Below, one piece after another: positions 36,581-47,533 of a stretch of 64,000 nucleotides of DNA; position 1 is the first letter of the stretch, and each line of letters begins with the position of its first letter. Where the stretch lies: positions 38,587,906-38,651,905 of the forward strand of contig CAMZMU010000020.1 of assembly GCA_947311845.1 (NCBI GenBank), given 5' to 3'. The notes below the pieces were generated by a model. The model ran no database searches, was not told the origin of the DNA, and worked only from the letters and a program-made list of their open reading frames with translations. The stretch is from Poa pratensis. Taxonomy: Eukaryota; Streptophyta; Magnoliopsida; Poales; Poaceae. The position numbers and the translations under genes were made by a program.

Positions 36581-37120
36581 ATGGTCTCCAACAACAACAA
36601 CAAGGGCAAGGGGCCTTTGGAAGATGATCTTCAAGACCCTAAGCTGGAGGAAGAAGTCGAGAGTGAAGCTGAAGGTGAAGTGGAGGAAGATCCGCGCGTA
36701 TGCCCGTGCGCCACCGTCGCAAGCATCGGAGTGGTAGCAAATCCATTCAACCCCAAGAGAGGCGCGCGGATGAGCACCGGAGGAAAGGTCCCACGTCACT
36801 TCCTAGCTCCAAGGACGTCTTCCCCAGGCATCAATAACCCCTTCCACACTCTAATTCATAAGAGTCAAATTGAAAGGATTCCTGAGGCAGAGTTGCCCAG
36901 TGGTTGGAATATAGATCGTTCTAACAATGCAGGAAAAAGGAGCTCTGAAGCTGAGGAGTGGGGAAACAATTCCACGAGCTGGGATTCACAGTCTGATAAG
37001 TTCATGAACCGTATTGAGCACAACACGGAGTTGATTCGCATACTCACCTACAAGATTGATGAACTGAAGGAGCTGGTTGATAAGCTTATTAAAGGCTCAC
37101 CATCACCACCGAAGGAGTAA
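36581..37120 (+). CDS. Post-pol ORF of element B, intact (179 residues)
   Basis: ATG 36581 lies in a good plant context (GCGCCATGG) and the reading is open to TAA 37120. The N-terminus is hydrophilic with an acidic patch (EEEVESEAEGEVEED), the middle has VASIGVVANPFNPKRGAR and NPFHTLIHKSQIERIP, then W-N-I-D-R-S-N-N-A-G-K, and the C-terminus is a helix (FMNRIEHNTELIRILTYKID, E-L-K-E-L-V-D-K-L-I) with heptad leucines that could form a coiled coil. No signal peptide, membrane segment or catalytic motif is visible. Array A has the same protein broken by one shift. Its place fits the extra ORF of Athila-type elements. Function unknown; an RNA- or protein-binding accessory role is a guess. Confidence 0.7.
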   Translation: MVSNNNNKGKGPLEDDLQDPKLEEEVESEAEGEVEEDPRVCPCATVASIGVVANPFNPKRGARMSTGGKVPRHFLAPRTSSPGINNPFHTLIHKSQIERIPEAELPSGWNIDRSNNAGKRSSEAEEWGNNSTSWDSQSDKFMNRIEHNTELIRILTYKIDELKELVDKLIKGSPSPPKE

Positions 37121-37124
37121 TTCA

Positions 37125-38001
37125 TCATTGGTATTGGCATCCCCTTGGCTTGTTCCAAGCTTGGGGGGGTGCCGCGGTATCACACCATTATCTTTTATCT
37201 TTTACTTTTCAATAGAGTCATATCATGAGTAGGGAAGTTATCATATAGGATGGTTTGCAGTGTGGAAGTATCTCTCCTTTAGTTGGTTGTCTATGTATCC
37301 CTTGGTGTGAGTTGCCGTTATGGAATATTAATGAGAAGTTTTATCATTTACTTTCTGCACATCTTATTTTAGTTTGCAATCTCTGTCATATGAATTATCT
37401 TGTTGTTAGTATTGGCATCACTTTGGGAGCATTAAGTAAATCTATTTGGTTTTGGCAAACTTAGCATTGGCCAGTAGCAACAATACTTGGAGACTTAAGT
37501 AGAAAAGAGGGAAGTGCATGTAGATATATTATTTCGTTATCTTTCTTTCTTGTTGGCTAATAAGCTTAGTATTCTCAAGTTAAAATTATTTGTGCTTCCA
37601 AGGAAGATTGCATGATTGTTTTTATTACATGTATATTTGTTTGCATCCCTCAACTCTTATGCTTGCTACCCAGCCTTGCTAGCCAAAAACCTGTACTGAG
37701 AGGGAATGCTTCTCGTGCATCCAAACCTTGAACCAAAACCCATGCCATTTGTGTCCACCAAAACTACCTATTATGTGGTATTTTCGCGCCACTCCAAGTA
37801 AATACTTCATGTGCTACCTTTAAATTATTCAAAACTTTATTACTCCTTATTTTGTGTCACTGTTTATTAGCTCATGAGGGTTATGTAGAGTTTCTCTATC
37901 ACTCTTGTCAGACAGACTTTCACCATTGTACTAGTGGCATATACATCCGCTTATCCATTAATATTGCAAAAAGAGCTGGCAAATGGGGTGCCCAGTCCCG
38001 A
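37125..38001 (+). other. 3' non-coding tract of element B, left part
   Basis: Collinear with 11440-12290 of array A, with scattered differences. It includes TTGTTCCAAGCTTGGGGGGG shortly after the ORF, like the polypurine tract but internal. No coding frame. Confidence 0.6.
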
Positions 38002-38010
38002 ATTAATTAT

Positions 38011-39067
38011 TAGAGCGGATTTTTGGTCGCCCGTTGGCTATACCACCCCCTCCACTGCCGTCCGATCTCTTCTTGGAGATTCTGTCTACGGTGTCAGGTT
38101 CCTCTGTGAGCAGAGTTAGTAGTCCGCAAAACACGTACACAAGATGATTACCTCCTAATGATACGATGATACGGGAGGAAAATCAGCGAATTCTGACAGC
38201 TCGCCAGTGATCTGTAGAATGCATGTGATGTGCAGGCGGGATAAGAGGGAAGCATGATGAGCTAACTCCATGAAGACACCAAAATTTTTTTAACTGATTC
38301 ACCTACATAGCTCTAAGCAAGCATATGGTGATCAACGCCATTATGAAATTGCGCGCCACTCGACAGATGGTATCATGCACGTGGAGGCGGGATAAGAGGG
38401 AAGCAGCTCGGTAGCATCGTGTGGCAAATTTGACCATTTTTTTACTGCATGAGATCAAGTAAATGCCCAGCAGCCAGCTATTTTGCTTCCTGGACTCCAT
38501 GCAGCGTCCACGCAAGATAATAAGGATGCTCCACCCACTACGTCACATTACGTCTTGTTAATACAAGACTCCAGCACGTTTCTCTGGTCACTAGACGTCG
38601 TGTAGACGATGGACTACAAGTTTGCAATGTTCTCCTGGTTAATTACTCGATGGTTCCTAGACACATGCATAGCAGCATAAGATTACTAGCTAGTTAATGC
38701 TGGTGCATACGCTCACTCCTCTAAGTCTCGTTGCAAGCAGACATAAACAACAATCCAAACACGGGAGAGATGAGCAAATTTATAGAATAACTAAAAGTAC
38801 GAACTCTGGGTGTGTTCCCTTCAATTGAAGGGCAGCTGCTTTAAATGAGGTCTTTGACCAAGTTGTCAGTTCACACATCTGCCGGGACTGATCCATTCCG
38901 GCTATGGTGGCTGTACAAGTCTGTAGACTGTGTCAGCTTGGTCAGATAATTTGCAGCTAGTCCTCTAATTAGATACAAGGAGTGTTTGCGCAGCGCCAAT
39001 CTAGATGTTCCATCGTACGCCTAATAATGGGGTGGTATAGCCAACGAGCGACTCGAGCATATTTTGC
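38011..39067. mobile_element. Non-autonomous Mutator-like element (1057 bp)
   Basis: Flanked by the 9-bp duplication ATTAATTAT (38002-38010 and 39068-39076). The ends carry an inverted repeat starting at base 16 from each end: 24 of 25 bases match around GTCGCCCGTTGGCTATACC (38026-38050 against 39028-39052). The outer 15 bases do not match. Array A lacks the segment at the same point. A 9-bp duplication is the MULE signature. No transposase is encoded; short ORFs inside are not recognisable. Confidence 0.78.
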
Positions 39068-39076
39068 ATTAATTAT

Positions 39077-40001
39077 AATTATAACTTTTAACTCTCTTCA
39101 CATGTTTTGCCCTGATTTATCAGTAAGTAATCTAAAAAGATTAATCATTCAAATAGACAATCCTCCATGGTATGTGATTGTTGGAAGGCACCCGAGGATT
39201 CGGTTAGCCATGGCTTGTGTAAGCAAAGGTTGGGAGGAGTGTCATAAAAAATATAAAGTACATGTGTAAACAAAAGAGAGGAGGGATGATCTGCCCTTGG
39301 GTAGAAATAACGTCCTTCATGGGAGCCGCTCTTGAAAGTCTGGTTGACAAGGGGATAGTGTTTTCTCTACTGCGATTCGTTGACAACGACATACATAGCT
39401 CAAACATATATTTTTTATACTCTCTATGTGATTTCAAAACTTGAAAAGTTCTAGCACATGATTTAATCCCAGCTTCCCTCTGCGAAGGGCCTATCTCTTA
39501 CTTTAATGTTGAGTCAGTAAACCTATTTCCCTCCTATCTCAAGCAAGCATTTGAGTTGTTGTGATTCAATCATCTATATGTTGATATTTACAATCATGTC
39601 TTTTATCCTTCCTTGTTTAGCACAATGCTTTTATCTGAATGGATAGAACTTTGAAAGTTATCAATAACTGTAAGGAGACTGTTATAGTTGAGCATGTAAG
39701 TTCTGCAATATAAGCTCTAATATAAAGACTCTGATCAAAAGATAAGTACAATCTGTTAATTGTTCTCTGACCAAGAACAAAGTTTGCCATCACCAATTAT
39801 GATTTTCTCTAGGCACCTTTATTTGTGACTTCCTTTACTTGTTTCAAGTTAATTTATATGATAGGAAGTTGTTGTCTAAGATGACTTGTGTGATTATAAA
39901 TGTGATGCTTCTTGTCCGTATTTTATTTATCGACACTTGACTCCATAAACATGTGGTCTTGTTTACTGAGTTCAGCTTTCGCTTGGGGACAAGCGAGGTC
40001 T
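39077..40001 (+). other. 3' non-coding tract of element B, right part
   Basis: Collinear with about 12300-13115 of array A, apart from an extra segment near 39125-39260 that A lacks. No gene seen. Confidence 0.55.
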
Positions 40002-40016
40002 AAGCTTGGGGGGAGT
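40002..40016 (+). other. Polypurine tract, element B
   Basis: AAGCTTGGGGGGAGT-type tract directly before the 3' LTR. Confidence 0.75.
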
Positions 40017-40920
40017 TGATACGTCCATTTTGCATCACTATTTTATATCATAATTTACTGCTATTCATCGATATATTTCATATTTAGAGATGATACTTAT
40101 GTTATTTTACCTATTTTGCATGTTTCATGATTATTGGAGAATAAATCACCGGAGTCAGGATTCTGTTGGAAAAAGCACCGTCAAGACACCATATTTCTGA
40201 AGATCAACAATTGACGGAAAATATCCAGAAGTCCCCTTTTTCACAAATGCCGGAGGCAGCCAAAAGGGGGGGGCCAAGGTGGGCCACCATGGGCTCTCAC
40301 CATGTGGTGGCGCGGCCCCCTTGGCTGGCGCGCCGCCATGTGGTGAGGAGGCCCTGGCCCACCTTTGCCGGTGCCCCTTCGCGTACTTCATCCCCTGGAA
40401 ACCCTAAGCTCGGGGGGATCATCGAGGAAATATTTCGCCGCCTCCACGAGGCGGAAAACACCAGAGAGAGAAAATCTCTCTGGCAGGGGAGAAAACTGCC
40501 GGGGAAATTCCTTCCCGGAGGGGGGAAATCATCGCCATCGTCACCGTCATCGAGCTGGACTTCATTGGGATCATCATCATCATCTCCACCGCCGAGACCA
40601 TCATCTCCACCGCTCCACTCCGTTCCGCTGTAACATCTAGGGTTGAATCTTGTCTAGTTCATAGGGGAAACTTTCCCGGTGTTGATTACTCCTTGTGGTT
40701 GATGCTATTAAGTGAATACGTTGAATTAAGGTTTATGTCCAGATTGTTATTCATCATTATATCACCTCTGATCATGATCTATATGATGTCTTGTGAGTAG
40801 TTCGTTTAGTTCTTGAGGACATGGGAGAAGTCTAGATGTTAGTAGTGAACTATGTTGAGTAATATTTAATGGTTTGATATTTAAGTTGTGGTGTTATTCT
40901 TCTAGTGGTGTCATGTGAAC
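40017..40920 (+). mobile_element. Element B 3' LTR, truncated at about 904 of 1511 bp
   Basis: Begins TGATACGTCC and follows the B LTR until GTGTCATGTGAACG, where it switches abruptly to the duplicated left flank. The remaining 600 bp and the right target duplication are missing. Confidence 0.9.
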
Positions 40921-41104
40921 GCGCGCTCGTCGGGGTCAGGGACGTCGAACCACGCGCGCTCGTACGTCCTCCGCACCTCCTCCGGCACCGGAGCAGGAGA
41001 CCGGTAGCAGGGCATTCCTCTCCACGCCGGGCTCGTGGGCATACGGCGGGATAGGCTCCCGCGGTAGCGCCCAAGCGCGCTCTACCGAGCACGCTCGACC
41101 TCGT
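40921..41104 (-). repeat. Second copy of the left flank of element B
   Basis: About 184 bp matching 3739-3922, ending in the same ACCTCGT immediately before an LTR start. The two copies differ by five transitions in the distal half and none in the 95 bp next to the insertion point. It carries part of the same interrupted minus-strand ORF. Confidence 0.88.
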
Positions 41105-41904
41105 TGATACGTCCATTTTGCATCACTATTTTATATCATAATTTACTGCTATTCATGATATATTTCATATTTAGAGATGATACTTATGTTATTTTACCTA
41201 TTTTGCATGTTTCATGATTATTGGAGAATAAATCACCAGAGTCAGGATTCTGCTGGAAAAAGCACCGTCAAGACACCATATTTCTGAAGATCAACAATTG
41301 ACAGAAAATATCCAGAAGTCCCTATTTTCACAGATTCCGGAGGCAGCCAAAAGGGGGGGCCAAGGTGGGCCACCATGGGCTCTCACCATGTGGTGGCGTG
41401 GCCCCCTTGGCTGGCCCGCCGCCATGTGGTGAGGAGGCCCTGGCCCACCTCTGCCGATGCCCCTTCGCGTACTTCATCCCCTGGAAACCCTAAGCTCGGG
41501 GGGATCATCGAGGAAATATTCCGCCGCCTCCACGAGGCGGAAAACACCAGAGAGAGAAAAACTCTCCGGCAGGGGAGAAAACTGCCGGGGAAATTCCTTC
41601 CCGGATGATGTAGCCCAACCTAGGACCATCACCATGTCAAGCATCCCAACATCTGACAAGTCGATATTGAGCTTAAAGGTGAACTCCTTCCTCATTGAGA
41701 ACCCATTTCATGCTCCTTTGGATTGTATACTACTTGAGCATCTACCCCTTTGTTATGCTAGGTATCACATGACGAGTACGGTCATACGGGAAGATGCCGA
41801 GGAAGCCAAAGAGTCAAGACCATCCAAGGCGTACGCATGGAAGCGGAGGAGAAAGCGGAGGAGAAAGCGTCAAGACGAAGAAGGAGAAGACGGAGCAAGA
41901 GCTC

Positions 41905-42155
41905 GGCCGGCCCTCCAGCCGGCCCAGGCCGGACCCCAGGCCGGGCGGCCACCGAGGCAGCCGGCCTAGGCCGGGCCCAGGGCCGGGCCACCTACCGACG
42001 TTGCCGGCTGTCCAGCCGGACCACCTACCGACGCCGCCGGCCTTCCAGCCGGCCCAGGCCGGCCCCAGGGCCGGACCAGCTCCAGCGCCCGTCTGCACCA
42101 ACCGGCCTCCAGGCCGGCCCAGGCCGGTCTCCAGGCCGGTCTCCCCAACTGCGTG
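41905..42155. repeat. GGCC-rich palindromic repeats in the C left LTR
   Basis: Many overlapping variants of CCGGCCCAGGCCGG and CCTTCCAGCCGG. Each unit is self-complementary, so RNA across it would fold strongly. Long ORFs on both strands here are by-products of the composition. Confidence 0.85.
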
Positions 42156-42181
42156 TGTCCGTACCCGTTTTGTACCCATAC

Positions 42182-42189
42182 TATAAATA
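42182..42189 (+). promoter_or_regulatory. TATA box of the C left LTR
   Basis: TATAAATA just downstream of the GGCC-rich block. The right LTR has the same at 48815. Confidence 0.65.
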
Positions 42190-42650
42190 GACCCCTACCC
42201 CTCCAGATCTAGATAGACTATGTTTTGAGATTAGAATAGAGCTAGGCTCCCCACCTCAAGATGGTCTCCTTCCTCCCCTTGTGGGCATGGTTCCTCCGCT
42301 TGTGGAGAAGATCACTTCATGGATTCAAGACCTCTACTTGTAGTTTGACTACTTGCCAATCTTTCATCTTCGGGTGACTTCATTGGAGTGGTTCGGTTGA
42401 TCGTTGGAGAAACAACCATCCAAGATCCCTTCTTGTATCTACTTGCCGATCTCCCACCTTCGTGTGGATTCTATTCGGCCGGTTGGACCGACCGGTAAGG
42501 GAAACGGTTCTTGTATCGTGTGTGTGTTCTTGTGTTCGGGGCGTTCTTCTTGGTGTTCTTCGTGTTCCTCGTGTTCTTGCGTGTGTTCGTCCACATCCTC
42601 CGTCAATCCGTGAAGATCGGGCCACCCTAGTAGTCCCGTACTACACCATA

Positions 42651-42662
42651 TAGTATCAGAGC
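42651..42662 (+). other. Primer binding site, element C
   Basis: TAGTATCAGAGC matches the initiator-Met complement TGGTATCAGAGC at 11 of 12 bases, 2 bp after the LTR. Confidence 0.75.
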
Positions 42663-43974
42663 ATGGTTGCCACGGATTTGACTTTGTTTCCCCCACAAAT
42701 CCACCAAATTTTTCTTTGATTTTGAGAAATTCAAAAATTTCCACAAAAAATAGCCCCAAATTGCTTTTGGATCGATCTGTGAATCTTGTGCGTTTTTGCA
42801 AGTTTTGATCCATAGATCTATTGCTCAACTAGTTGATCTTGCATCCCTTGCGTTTCCATGGCCAAATTCCATTGATTTCCCCTCCGATTTGACGTTTTTT
42901 CGGGCCGTTTTCCTGCCAAAATCGCGGATTTTCGAGGGACAACGTCGCGGGGGTCAACCGGCCTTCAAACCGGCCTCAAACCGGCCTAGGCCGGACCCAT
43001 CCCGACCCCGCCGGCCTCCCCGAAAACTGAAAATTCCAGATTTTGTTTTGGCCATATCTTTTGATTCCGGACTCCGTTTTTTGTGTTCTTTGGCTCGTTT
43101 TGAAGCTACGATCAAGGACTTCATCACCATTGGGGAAGATCCATCATCCACCACCACCAAAATTCGTGGGCAAGCACGAAGCTTCTACATCAACGGGTGA
43201 AGATCGTCGACGAAAGGTATAAACATCACGAATCTTTTCCCCCTTGCCATTCCTTTGATAGCCATCATACCCTTGTGTTTATCTTGTCCTATTGAGGCTA
43301 GCTCTTGATGATTGCTTGGGCTTTGCACATTTGCATCGTGTAGTTTCCGAGCAAACGTTTTATGCGCTAGTTGATATATCTTGTTGTTGGCATCAAAAAG
43401 TGGGTGAGCAAAAAACAAAAGGAGAAAAGAAGCAAAAAGAGCAAGAAAGAAAAAGAAGAAACACCACTTGCCATATCTTGTAGGAAGCGCGCAAGCTCGA
43501 TGAACATCTAGTAGGTGGTGCATTGTTGTGCAAATCTTGTAGCCCACCAATAAATTGCAATCGAGCTAGTGGCTCTCCTTGTACTTGTGCAACACCGAGC
43601 TTATAGTCTTCGCTAGGATCATATGGTTCTTTAGCTCACTTCTTGGTTGCATAAGTCCCATTTATCTCTCCGCGTGTGTGTTTCCTATCTTTTGAGATTG
43701 ACTTGCTTTGGCTTTGTGATCATTGTGGTTCTCTACTTGCTTTGACAATATCTTGGTTTTCGGTTGGTTCAATTTGCTTTCCAACTACCATACCTTCCTA
43801 CCAACTTTTAAGCCGTGTGTGTTTTGGAGTTTGCTTTGGATACTTGAACACAAGCATTTTACTTTGTGATCGTTTCCCTTGGTTGTCCACGACGTCCAAT
43901 ACTATCTACAAGGTGAGAGGTTGTGTTCTAGTTCCTTTCCACTCCACATATATATACTTGTCTTGTGAGTTGAC
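42663..43974 (+). other. Leader of element C
   Basis: About 1.3 kb between the primer site and the first ORF. It is T-rich with a few GGCC-type repeats near 42955-43015. No conserved coding frame is seen. It is the expected place for a packaging signal. Confidence 0.5.
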
Positions 43975-45641
43975 ATGTCTAGGGAGAGTGAATGCCACTA
44001 TGGAGGCCAAGATGATGTTGAGTACATGATGAGCCACAACAACTATGATGCCTCAAACTTTGAGGACATGGGGGACTACTACGACTACACCGACAATGAC
44101 CCCCATGACATGATGGATCATCACCAAGACTTCCGCTACAACTACTCCGACTACGACTCCGAAGATTGCTCAAGCTTCACCGACATGGAGAACTACTACG
44201 ACTGAACTACTATGACTACTACTCCAAGTACTCCGACGAGAACTTTGGTTCTACCATGGTCAAGAGCGGCACCACCAAACATCATGGCACAACCTTCTAT
44301 GGTTCAAGCTCAAGACGGTGCTCCTACGAGCCCACCATGCACTCATCCTTTGGAGCTCCACGGTGCTCCTACAAGACCACCATGCACTCATCCTTTGGAG
44401 CTCCATCTACTTCAAGAAGGCGCCATGAGACGGACATTGCAAAATGTGCCAAGTGTCCCAAATCTCCATCAACTTCACAAAGGCGCCATGACAAGGACAT
44501 CGCCAAGAGTGCCAAGCTTCTCCATTCTCCATCAACTTCTAGAAGGAGCCATGATAAAGCCATCGCCAAGAGCGACAAGCATCGACATTCTACTTCAACA
44601 ACAAGCCAGCGCCCCAAGAAGTGCATCAACAAGGCCAAGCTCCAAAATCTCAAGGGTGCCATGGACAAGTTTGCCAAGAGCCTACATCCTTCATCTAGCT
44701 CTTCAAGGCGCCACAAGAAAGATGCCAAGGTGGACCACAACATGTCACCAAGCTCTAGTGGAAGCTCCAAGGAAAGGTCGCCAAGGCAACAAGCATGCCG
44801 ACGTCAACATGAGGAGAAGCATCCAAATGACTTTCGGCGACACCCTACAACTCAAGAACGCCAATGTCGACATGAAAACAAGATGGCGACAAAGGCGCAT
44901 CCTATGGTGTCCCCTAGTGCCACCACTCCAAGTGCGCCAACAAGAGCTACAAGTCCCATCTTTGACGTGATCATGGCCGACATCGACAACTTCTTCGAGA
45001 ATTTCATACGTCGACGCCGGACGAAGCATGGTCACACATGTGAGGCAACAACCAAGACGGCGCCCTTCTCAAGCACTTCTCATGATATGGCCTCTACACC
45101 TAGTGCCACCACCACATTGGCCCCCATATGGCAAGATGAAGACCTTCTATGTGACAATTGCCAAGGCCAAGACCATGATCCACGAGAATGTCCCAATCTC
45201 TTGTACCCACTATGCAATAGAAGAGGTCACTTGATGTGGGAATGCCAAGTTGGCGAACAAGACGGTGACCAAGGAGATGACAAGATGGTCGAGCATGGGA
45301 TTTTCCCTTCGACCAAGGAGGCGAGCATGGATGATGCTATCACCTATGACCATGGGTCAAGTGATGATGATGCCGAGCATGGGATGTTCTCTTCGGCAAT
45401 GGAGTCAAGTGATGATGCCCCCATTATGGCATTGACCTTTGGAGGCGACGAGGTAGAGAAGGTTGAGCATGGGAGTGTCCCTTCAACCTTGGAGGCGTTT
45501 GGAGTTGAGAACATTGAGCCTACCCTCTTGTGTTTGACTTATGAGATGGTACCAAACCCATGTGAGCATGAGAGACACTTAGCCCAATTGAGTGAGAGTG
45601 AGAGTGAGTTGAGTGCTTCCACCATATGTGAGTTTGAGTGA
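43975..45641 (+). pseudogene. Element C gag-like ORF with repeats and zinc knuckle (one frameshift)
   Basis: ATG 43975 opens an Asp/Tyr/His-rich N-terminus. A one-base shift near 44200 moves the reading to the frame of 44166-45641. The middle has at least three copies of a roughly 20-residue basic repeat (SPSTSRRRHDKDIAKSAK type) and then further Ser/Arg/Lys segments. Near 45148 lies a canonical CX2CX4HX4C knuckle (C-D-N-C..H..C) followed by a second that has lost its first Cys (Y-P-L-C-N-R-R-G-H..C; TAC for TGC). Acidic repeats of the E-H-G-x-F-x-S-T type follow. The knuckle and basic region suggest a nucleic-acid-binding Gag. The frame stops at 45641. Confidence 0.65.
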
Positions 45642-45656
45642 TTTCACTTTGAGGGA

Positions 45657-46205
45657 ATGAGTGATACACCACATGAGTTGAGAGAGGTAGTTGATAGGTC
45701 TTGTGAGGCCATTTCGATTTCTAACAACTTAACCTCTACTTCTAGTGTGTCTTCTCATTGTGTGCTAGGTTCCATGGATGATGAGACGTCACTCCCCGAC
45801 ATGACGGTGCCTCAAATGGAGAAGATGTACATGGAGGATGATGATGATGCCACCCCATGTCTACTTCAAGATGGACAAGTCGGCTACATGGAAGCCCCTA
45901 CTACTTCAACACCTAGTTCACATGAGCGGGAATACAAAGGTATGGGTGTTGATGTGACCATGATCCCGCTAGTGGACATGATGAACTATGATTGCTTGCA
46001 TGCTATGGATGATTCTTTTGAGGTCACATATGATTCGTTCTTATTCCCTTGTGATACTTTGTTTGAAACCAATGTTGATCAAGTGGAATTACCTATTTGT
46101 GATGATTTTGCCATGAGCATGCCTTGTTATGAATGTTTCCATTTTTCCCATTGTGGCATGCAACATGTTGAACAATTTCTCTTTCACATGTGTTGCTTGC
46201 ACTAA
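45657..46205 (+). CDS. Element C middle ORF, 182 residues, unknown
   Basis: Same frame as the gag-like ORF, separated from it by a single stop, and overlapping the next ORF by 77 nt in another frame. It is rich in Asp, Met, Ser and Cys, with a D-D-D-D run and a C-terminus where Cys-rich repeats begin (C-Y-E-C-F-H-F-S-H-C). No known domain. The phase relations suggest that one long ancestral ORF was broken by a stop and a shift. Confidence 0.45.
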   Translation: MSDTPHELREVVDRSCEAISISNNLTSTSSVSSHCVLGSMDDETSLPDMTVPQMEKMYMEDDDDATPCLLQDGQVGYMEAPTTSTPSSHEREYKGMGVDVTMIPLVDMMNYDCLHAMDDSFEVTYDSFLFPCDTLFETNVDQVELPICDDFAMSMPCYECFHFSHCGMQHVEQFLFHMCCLH

Positions 46206-47086
46206 TGTTGAAATGCTTGATAATGAGATTGCCCCCATAGCATTCTCAAATTTTGGAGATGTTTCGTTTTCTCTTATGGACCTTGTTCCATCCTTCACTT
46301 TGCATAGTGACCACTCACATACATCATATTTTCCCATTGATTTTGATGTGTTTGGTGATGTGCAAATGAAGAGACACTTCATGATGGATGATGTGTTCAT
46401 ATACCGTGCACATAATTTCTTCATATGTTGTCTTGTGTATGCCGGAAACCCCATGATCATGTCAACCTCAATTGAGCATGAGTTGACAATACGAGCTCTT
46501 GAGAGCATACATGTGAGTTGTGGATTGAATTCAACTCTAATACTTTGCACATGTTTTGCATCAAACAAGTTGAACAATTTCTTTTGCTTATGGTTTGTTT
46601 GCAATCATGTTGATGCTTTTGGTCTCCCCTATGACAAGCATGTTTCCTTACTCTTTCACATGAATGATTTATGTGTTGCACTAAGTATGATGAACACTTG
46701 TTCTTTCAAATGGCTTGTTTGCAACCATAATGACATTTTAAGCATGTCTTGTCATGAGTTTATTGGTTTCTACCAATTTGGTGTTGCAACAAATATGTTG
46801 AAAACTTGCTCTTTCATGTGCTTTGTTTGCCACCATGTTGATATTTTGGACATTCTACATTGTGTGTTTTTGTCAAACTCTCCTCTTATTGCATCAAGGA
46901 TGATGACAAATTGTTCTTTCCAATGCCTTGTGTGCAAAAATGATCATATGTTTCAAAATGAGATAGCTATCATTGCCTTCTCACATTTTCATGGAGTTTT
47001 TGTGTTCCCACATTTTGAGGATGTTTCGAGAAATTGCTTGCACATTAACCTTGCATATGCTTTGAATTTCACATATTTGTGTTGTG

Positions 47087-47369
47087 TGTGAGATCCTGGC
47101 TCGGGGCTTAACAGGATTGATAGAATACTCATGTCAACAAGTTGCAACTTCTTTTCCGGAAGCTCATCTGGAAAGAACTCCGAGGTTAAGCGTGCTTGGC
47201 CCGGAGCACTCCAAGGATGGGTGACCGACCGGGAACTGGTTCCCGGGTGCGCACGAGTGAGGACAAAGTGCGCAGAAAAGACTAGTGTTGATCTGTGGGG
47301 CCAGTCTAGAGATCCTAGCGAGCTGCCAGGGGTGACAGGCCCGGCCCGGGGGTAGGCCGGGGTGTTACA
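47087..47369 (+). mobile_element. Cassandra left LTR with 5S-like promoter
   Basis: At about 47173-47255 it reads AACTCCGAGGTTAAGCGTGC then GGATGGGTGACC, matching the 5S rRNA A box, intermediate element and C box. It is therefore a likely RNA polymerase III internal promoter. Confidence 0.93.
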
Positions 47370-47533
47370 TTTGGTATCAGAGCCGACCCTCACGGTAACT
47401 CGGGCGTGTGCGGGTCAGTGGGTGGACATGTGGAGCATGTGCCGGCACTGGGCGCACAGACAAGTGCCAAGGGGGGAAGTTACTGGACTGGGGGCTGACC
47501 GACGAGGGCGTCGGTCTTCTAAGGGGGGAAGGA

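Larger units (their letters stand above)
3923..40920 (+). mobile_element. Element B: Athila-like Ty3/gypsy retrotransposon, nested and 3'-truncated
   Basis: B comprises a 5' LTR (3923 to about 4393, and 23561-24532), a tRNA-Asp primer site, gag, pol (protease, RT, RNase H, integrase), a post-pol ORF, a long 3' non-coding tract, a polypurine tract and the first 904 bp of a 3' LTR. It is interrupted by array A (4409-23560), a Helitron (27860-34746) and a MULE (38011-39067). CTCGT (3918-3922) precedes it; its own right duplication is missing because the 3' LTR is cut. Tract order, tRNA-Asp primer and the extra ORF fit the Athila group. A named family such as Sabrina or WHAM is possible but not tested. 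Confidence 0.85.
41606..42648 (+). mobile_element. Element C left LTR (1043 bp)
   Basis: TGATGTAGCC to CTACACCA. It contains a segment of about 250 bp of GGCC-rich palindromic repeats (41905-42155) and a TATA box at 42182. It differs from the right LTR (1033 bp) mainly by indels in the GGCC-rich part. Confidence 0.92.

Noticed and set aside
41794..42190. Long Pro/Arg/Ala-rich ORFs on both strands (also 48437-48823)
   Set aside because: They are open in several frames at once because of the GGCC-rich palindromic repeats in the C LTR; they have no domain.
47173..47255. A 5S rRNA gene (also 47620-47702)
   Set aside because: Only the control-region part matches and the rest is retrotransposon LTR; the setting is Cassandra.
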